Positions 61,923-64,000 of a DNA stretch of 64,000 nucleotides are shown piece by piece (positions within the stretch are counted from its first letter, which is position 1; the number at the start of each line of letters is the position of its first letter). Both the position numbers and the translations under genes were made by a program. The notes below the pieces were generated by a model. The model made no database searches. It was not told the DNA's origin and saw only the letters and a program-made list of their open reading frames with translations. The stretch is from the NCBI GenBank assembly GCA_030835305.1, contig JAURPJ010000126.1, positions 1 to 64,000 on the forward strand, written 5' to 3'. This DNA comes from Verrucomicrobiota bacterium. GTDB lineage: Bacteria > Verrucomicrobiota > Verrucomicrobiia > Verrucomicrobiales > Akkermansiaceae.

Positions 61923-62615
61923 TCAGAATACGGATTTGATTTTTGAGAGCGAGATGGTGTCGGGATAACTCCGAAAACGACGATCCGTGAAATGCCACCA
62001 TTCATTTGGAAGGGGGAAAAAACCGGCCTGGCTCATGGCCTGTTGCAGGATCTGTTTTCTCTTCATCACCTCCGGATCGGGATGCTGGTAAGCGGCCGCA
62101 GCCTGCGGCGTAAAGCTATCGAAACCAGTTGGCATCTTGACAGGCTCACCGGACTTCGTGACCAGCGTGACATCAACCGCGGTTCCGCAGGAATGCTGCG
62201 AGGGTTGGCTGAAAGGATTCGCGACAAAACGATCATCATGACCGGAGGCATCCCATAGAACCAACTGAGCCGAAGGAGGACGGTAAGCATCCCACACCTT
62301 GATCCGATAACCATATAGCTTCACCCGCTCATTGGCCTTGCGAAGTCTGACGGCGGTCTCGGGGCGCAACAAAGCCGGCATGTTTTCCGCGTAAAGCGGC
62401 TTCTTCGCGATCGCCGATCCACGGGTGTATCGTAAATCAATCGCGATGCTGCGGTCGACTTCTGCGATCCGAATCAAACCCGCCTCTGCGAGCGTCGAAT
62501 TCGAGGAGCGGGGCAAGGATGATCCAACCGGGTCACGACCATTCCAGCTGGCGCTTGTCGAACAAGCAACAAAGATGGTTGTGGCCAGGAGTCCGAGGGG
62601 CAGAAGAAGTCGCAC
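61923..62615 (-). CDS. D-alanyl-D-alanine dipeptidase lipoprotein (VanX/DdpX-like, M15)
   Basis: A 230-residue lipoprotein from GTG 62615 (MRLLLPLGLLATTIFVAC, lipid cysteine 18); a TTG at 62642 would only extend the signal. It has the M15 zinc and catalytic pattern: Arg112 (AYRPPSAQ), His141 and Asp148 (SQHSCGTAVD), Glu205 and His208 (NEWWHF). The activity is hydrolysis of D-Ala-D-Ala, which in many environmental bacteria serves peptidoglycan recycling rather than vancomycin resistance. No VanHA-like genes are nearby. It is followed after 5 nt by the PQQ-propeller gene. Confidence 0.9.
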   Translation of the reverse strand: MRLLLPLGLLATTIFVACSTSASWNGRDPVGSSLPRSSNSTLAEAGLIRIAEVDRSIAIDLRYTRGSAIAKKPLYAENMPALLRPETAVRLRKANERVKLYGYRIKVWDAYRPPSAQLVLWDASGHDDRFVANPFSQPSQHSCGTAVDVTLVTKSGEPVKMPTGFDSFTPQAAAAYQHPDPEVMKRKQILQQAMSQAGFFPLPNEWWHFTDRRFRSYPDTISLSKIKSVF

Positions 62616-62699
62616 GCTGGCGAGACTAACGATTTCCAGCAATCAGGAAAAAGGCAAAGTTCACCATCAGCAACAGAGAGGACAATCGAGCGGGCCCGA

Positions 62700-62993
62700 C
62701 TAAGCCGCATTCCGACCATTTGGCCCGGGCGGTGGGAGCTTCTCATCCACGACGAATTCAAAGCGGGACTGAACCGGGCCTGCAAACAACGGAATTCCGA
62801 GTAAAAAAAGGCCCTGCCGCATCTGGGCACCAAACTCCTCGCCAAAACCGCGGGAAATGAAATGGCAGAAGGAAGCCATTTTCATTCGTCCCAGAATCAG
62901 CAACTCCGGCTCATGCCCCATGTCACGCTCTTTGCGAGGGAGGTTTCTCTCCTCAATGGAATCAAACGCCGGATGGTGCTCTTCTTCATCCAT
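62700..62993 (-). CDS. Small protein of unknown function
   Basis: A 97-residue product from ATG 62993 (MDEEEHHPAFDSIEERNLPR). It is acidic at the start and has one hydrophobic stretch (GLFLLGIPLFAGPV) that may be a membrane span or core helix, then FEFVVDEKLPPPGPN. No known family. A frame continues upstream to 63026 without a better start. It is upstream of the VanX-like gene on the same strand with an 84-nt gap. Confidence 0.55.
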   Translation of the reverse strand: MDEEEHHPAFDSIEERNLPRKERDMGHEPELLILGRMKMASFCHFISRGFGEEFGAQMRQGLFLLGIPLFAGPVQSRFEFVVDEKLPPPGPNGRNAA

Positions 62994-63112
62994 CAGGTGA
63001 AGAAACTCAACAGGTGACGAGTGCAATTCGATCCGCAGATTAAGGGGAAAATGGTCTCAGGCAGGCGACATGGAAGATTCGGAGGAGAACTCGTTTCGCA
63101 TAGTTTTGGTGG

Positions 63113-63133
63113 GGTTGGTTTTGATAACCAACC
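63113..63133. other. 8-bp inverted repeat
   Basis: GGTTGGTT (63113-63120) and AACCAACC (63126-63133) around a 5-nt spacer; a perfect hairpin without a strong T run. It lies downstream of the endonuclease-fold gene and may help end its transcript. Confidence 0.5.
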
Positions 63134-63209
63134 TTAATGTGCCACCCTTTCCCCGACCGCTTGTTTTCTCTGTGACCTATTTGCCAGATTGGCTCACAAG
63201 AACGGCTTA

Positions 63210-64000
63210 TTACTCGTAAGATGCCGCAATCCTAAAAAACTCCCGCCCGATTGGCGCCGGAAGAATCGCGGTTGCGTTCTCTTCTTCAATCTCAATCTCC
63301 ACCTCATCAAGCCGAAGCCAGGCATCGGCGTCCAGATTGGTCGCTTTCTCCAACCGGTATGAAGCTTCGCCTTTCGCTTTCCAACGAATGACCAATTGCT
63401 GCTCAGAGGTATCCACCGTGAGATCCCGGACGACCTCTTCAATCAAAGGCACCAGCTTCAGATCCAGATAAACCAGCCGATGATCTGACACCGCCACCAG
63501 ATTGGCCCCTGCCTGTGATCCCGTCGGCCAAAAAACCGCTCCATCTTCGATCTGGAACCCAATTTTAGACGGGAGAACATAGTCGACCCGAAGCCGAAAG
63601 GTGGCGGTGTCAAATCGATTCGAGGCCGAAACGTCACCCGTTCGCCCGGGAACAAAATCACCGCTCACACGTGGATGATCCAGAAGCTGGTTGATGGCCG
63701 CATTCACACTGTCACCCCGGGTAGGGTCCGCATTTTGATCACCCGCTATCACGAAGCGCTCTCCCTCGTCCAGACCTCCATCCAGATATTCGGCAGAACT
63801 GGGTGTCAGGTAGTCGGCCCAGAGACGGATCTCATCGTGATTCCTGCGACCGTTACGATCCTCGGCTCCATCAAAAACGGGAGGGGTTGGGTGACTCACT
63901 AGAAAATGAAAACGCGTACCGAGAACCTCAATCGGCACATCCCAATGACTCTTCGAAGAAACCCGAAGCACCTCCTGCTCGTCCGCAGTGTAAAATCCCG
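63210..64000 (-). CDS. Secreted endonuclease/exonuclease/phosphatase-family protein, 3' part
   Basis: Open to the right edge, so only the C-terminal about 262 residues are seen. The catalytic fold of the EEP family is visible: VSHPTPPVFDG, VIAGDQNADP (metal Asp and Asn), VDYVLPS and VSDHRLVYLDL (catalytic His). The last about 70 residues (SYRLEKATNLDADAW, REFFRIAA) are the shared C-terminal module seen in other secreted proteins of this window. The N-terminus lies outside the window. It could act on nucleic acid or on phosphorylated molecules. Confidence 0.85.
   Translation of the reverse strand, partial: GFYTADEQEVLRVSSKSHWDVPIEVLGTRFHFLVSHPTPPVFDGAEDRNGRRNHDEIRLWADYLTPSSAEYLDGGLDEGERFVIAGDQNADPTRGDSVNAAINQLLDHPRVSGDFVPGRTGDVSASNRFDTATFRLRVDYVLPSKIGFQIEDGAVFWPTGSQAGANLVAVSDHRLVYLDLKLVPLIEEVVRDLTVDTSEQQLVIRWKAKGEASYRLEKATNLDADAWLRLDEVEIEIEEENATAILPAPIGREFFRIAASYE

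Noticed and set aside
61923-62615. VanX-like gene as part of a vancomycin-resistance operon
   Set aside because: No VanH, VanA, VanR or VanS-like genes nearby; it is a lipoprotein in an operon with a propeller protein, fitting cell-wall recycling.
1-64000. CRISPR arrays, tRNA or rRNA genes, prophage
   Set aside because: I saw no regularly spaced repeats, no cloverleaf-like blocks with a conserved GTTCRANYC arm, and no phage structural genes.

Overview
The window looks like chromosomal DNA from a free-living, probably aquatic Verrucomicrobiota (the broader PVC group fits too). The reasons are a dense set of secreted type I sulfatases, DUF1592 and DUF1552 partner proteins, a ThuA-like protein, a PEP-CTERM sorting tag, a DUF4407 protein, and several secreted proteins with TSP3-like repeats or a shared 'S-x-D-L..W...FFR' C-terminal module. 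I saw no tRNA, rRNA or CRISPR array.

Layout. 0-3 kb: start of an unknown gene leaving the left edge, nadE, and a decayed SHD1/papain-fold-like gene. 3-7 kb: a secreted matrixin-like metalloprotease and two decayed small genes. 7-14.5 kb: a GlcD/YdiJ-type FAD/Fe-S oxidase, a secreted S9 peptidase and an SDR enzyme. 14.5-19 kb: a patch of decay with a gutted REP-type transposase, a DDE transposase carrying two in-frame stops and a broken membrane gene, around an intact repeat protein and a small esterase. 19-26.5 kb: a YjhG-type sugar-acid dehydratase overlapping a sulfatase, then convergent secreted or lipoprotein genes (PL14-like, DUF3313-like, CIA30-FAS1-FAS1, mini cytochrome c). 26.7-36.2 kb: a plus-strand run of sulfatase, sulfatase, three paralogous secreted proteins with different C-termini, sulfatase, sulfatase, mostly with 4-nt overlaps or very short gaps. 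36.5-38.1 kb: a DUF4407 membrane protein. 38.2-50.9 kb: a minus-strand block of a sulfatase stub, DUF1592, DUF1552, ThuA-like, a DUF1552 fragment, a frameshifted sulfatase, an SGNH esterase and three intact sulfatases. 51-54 kb: ileS with an ACP-like remnant and a small membrane protein. 54.6-60.2 kb: a giant LTD/CotH/beta-helix secreted protein. 60.5-64 kb: a PQQ-propeller protein, a VanX-like dipeptidase, a small unknown protein and the 3' part of a secreted endonuclease/phosphatase-fold protein.

How it fits together. Eight intact sulfatases, one frameshifted sulfatase and one stub imply use of sulfated polysaccharides. Exported esterases, a lyase-like protein and unknown secreted proteins would help at the surface, and YjhG would take sugar acids into central metabolism. 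No sulfatase-maturation enzyme (FGE or anSME), no SusC/D-type transporter and no clear glycoside hydrolase lies here, so those must be elsewhere. A second theme is gene decay: at least ten short loci carry in-frame stops, single-base shifts at homopolymers, or internal deletions, while the long genes are intact. Either this is real genome erosion around insertion sequences, or some single-base shifts are assembly errors; the sequence alone cannot separate the two.
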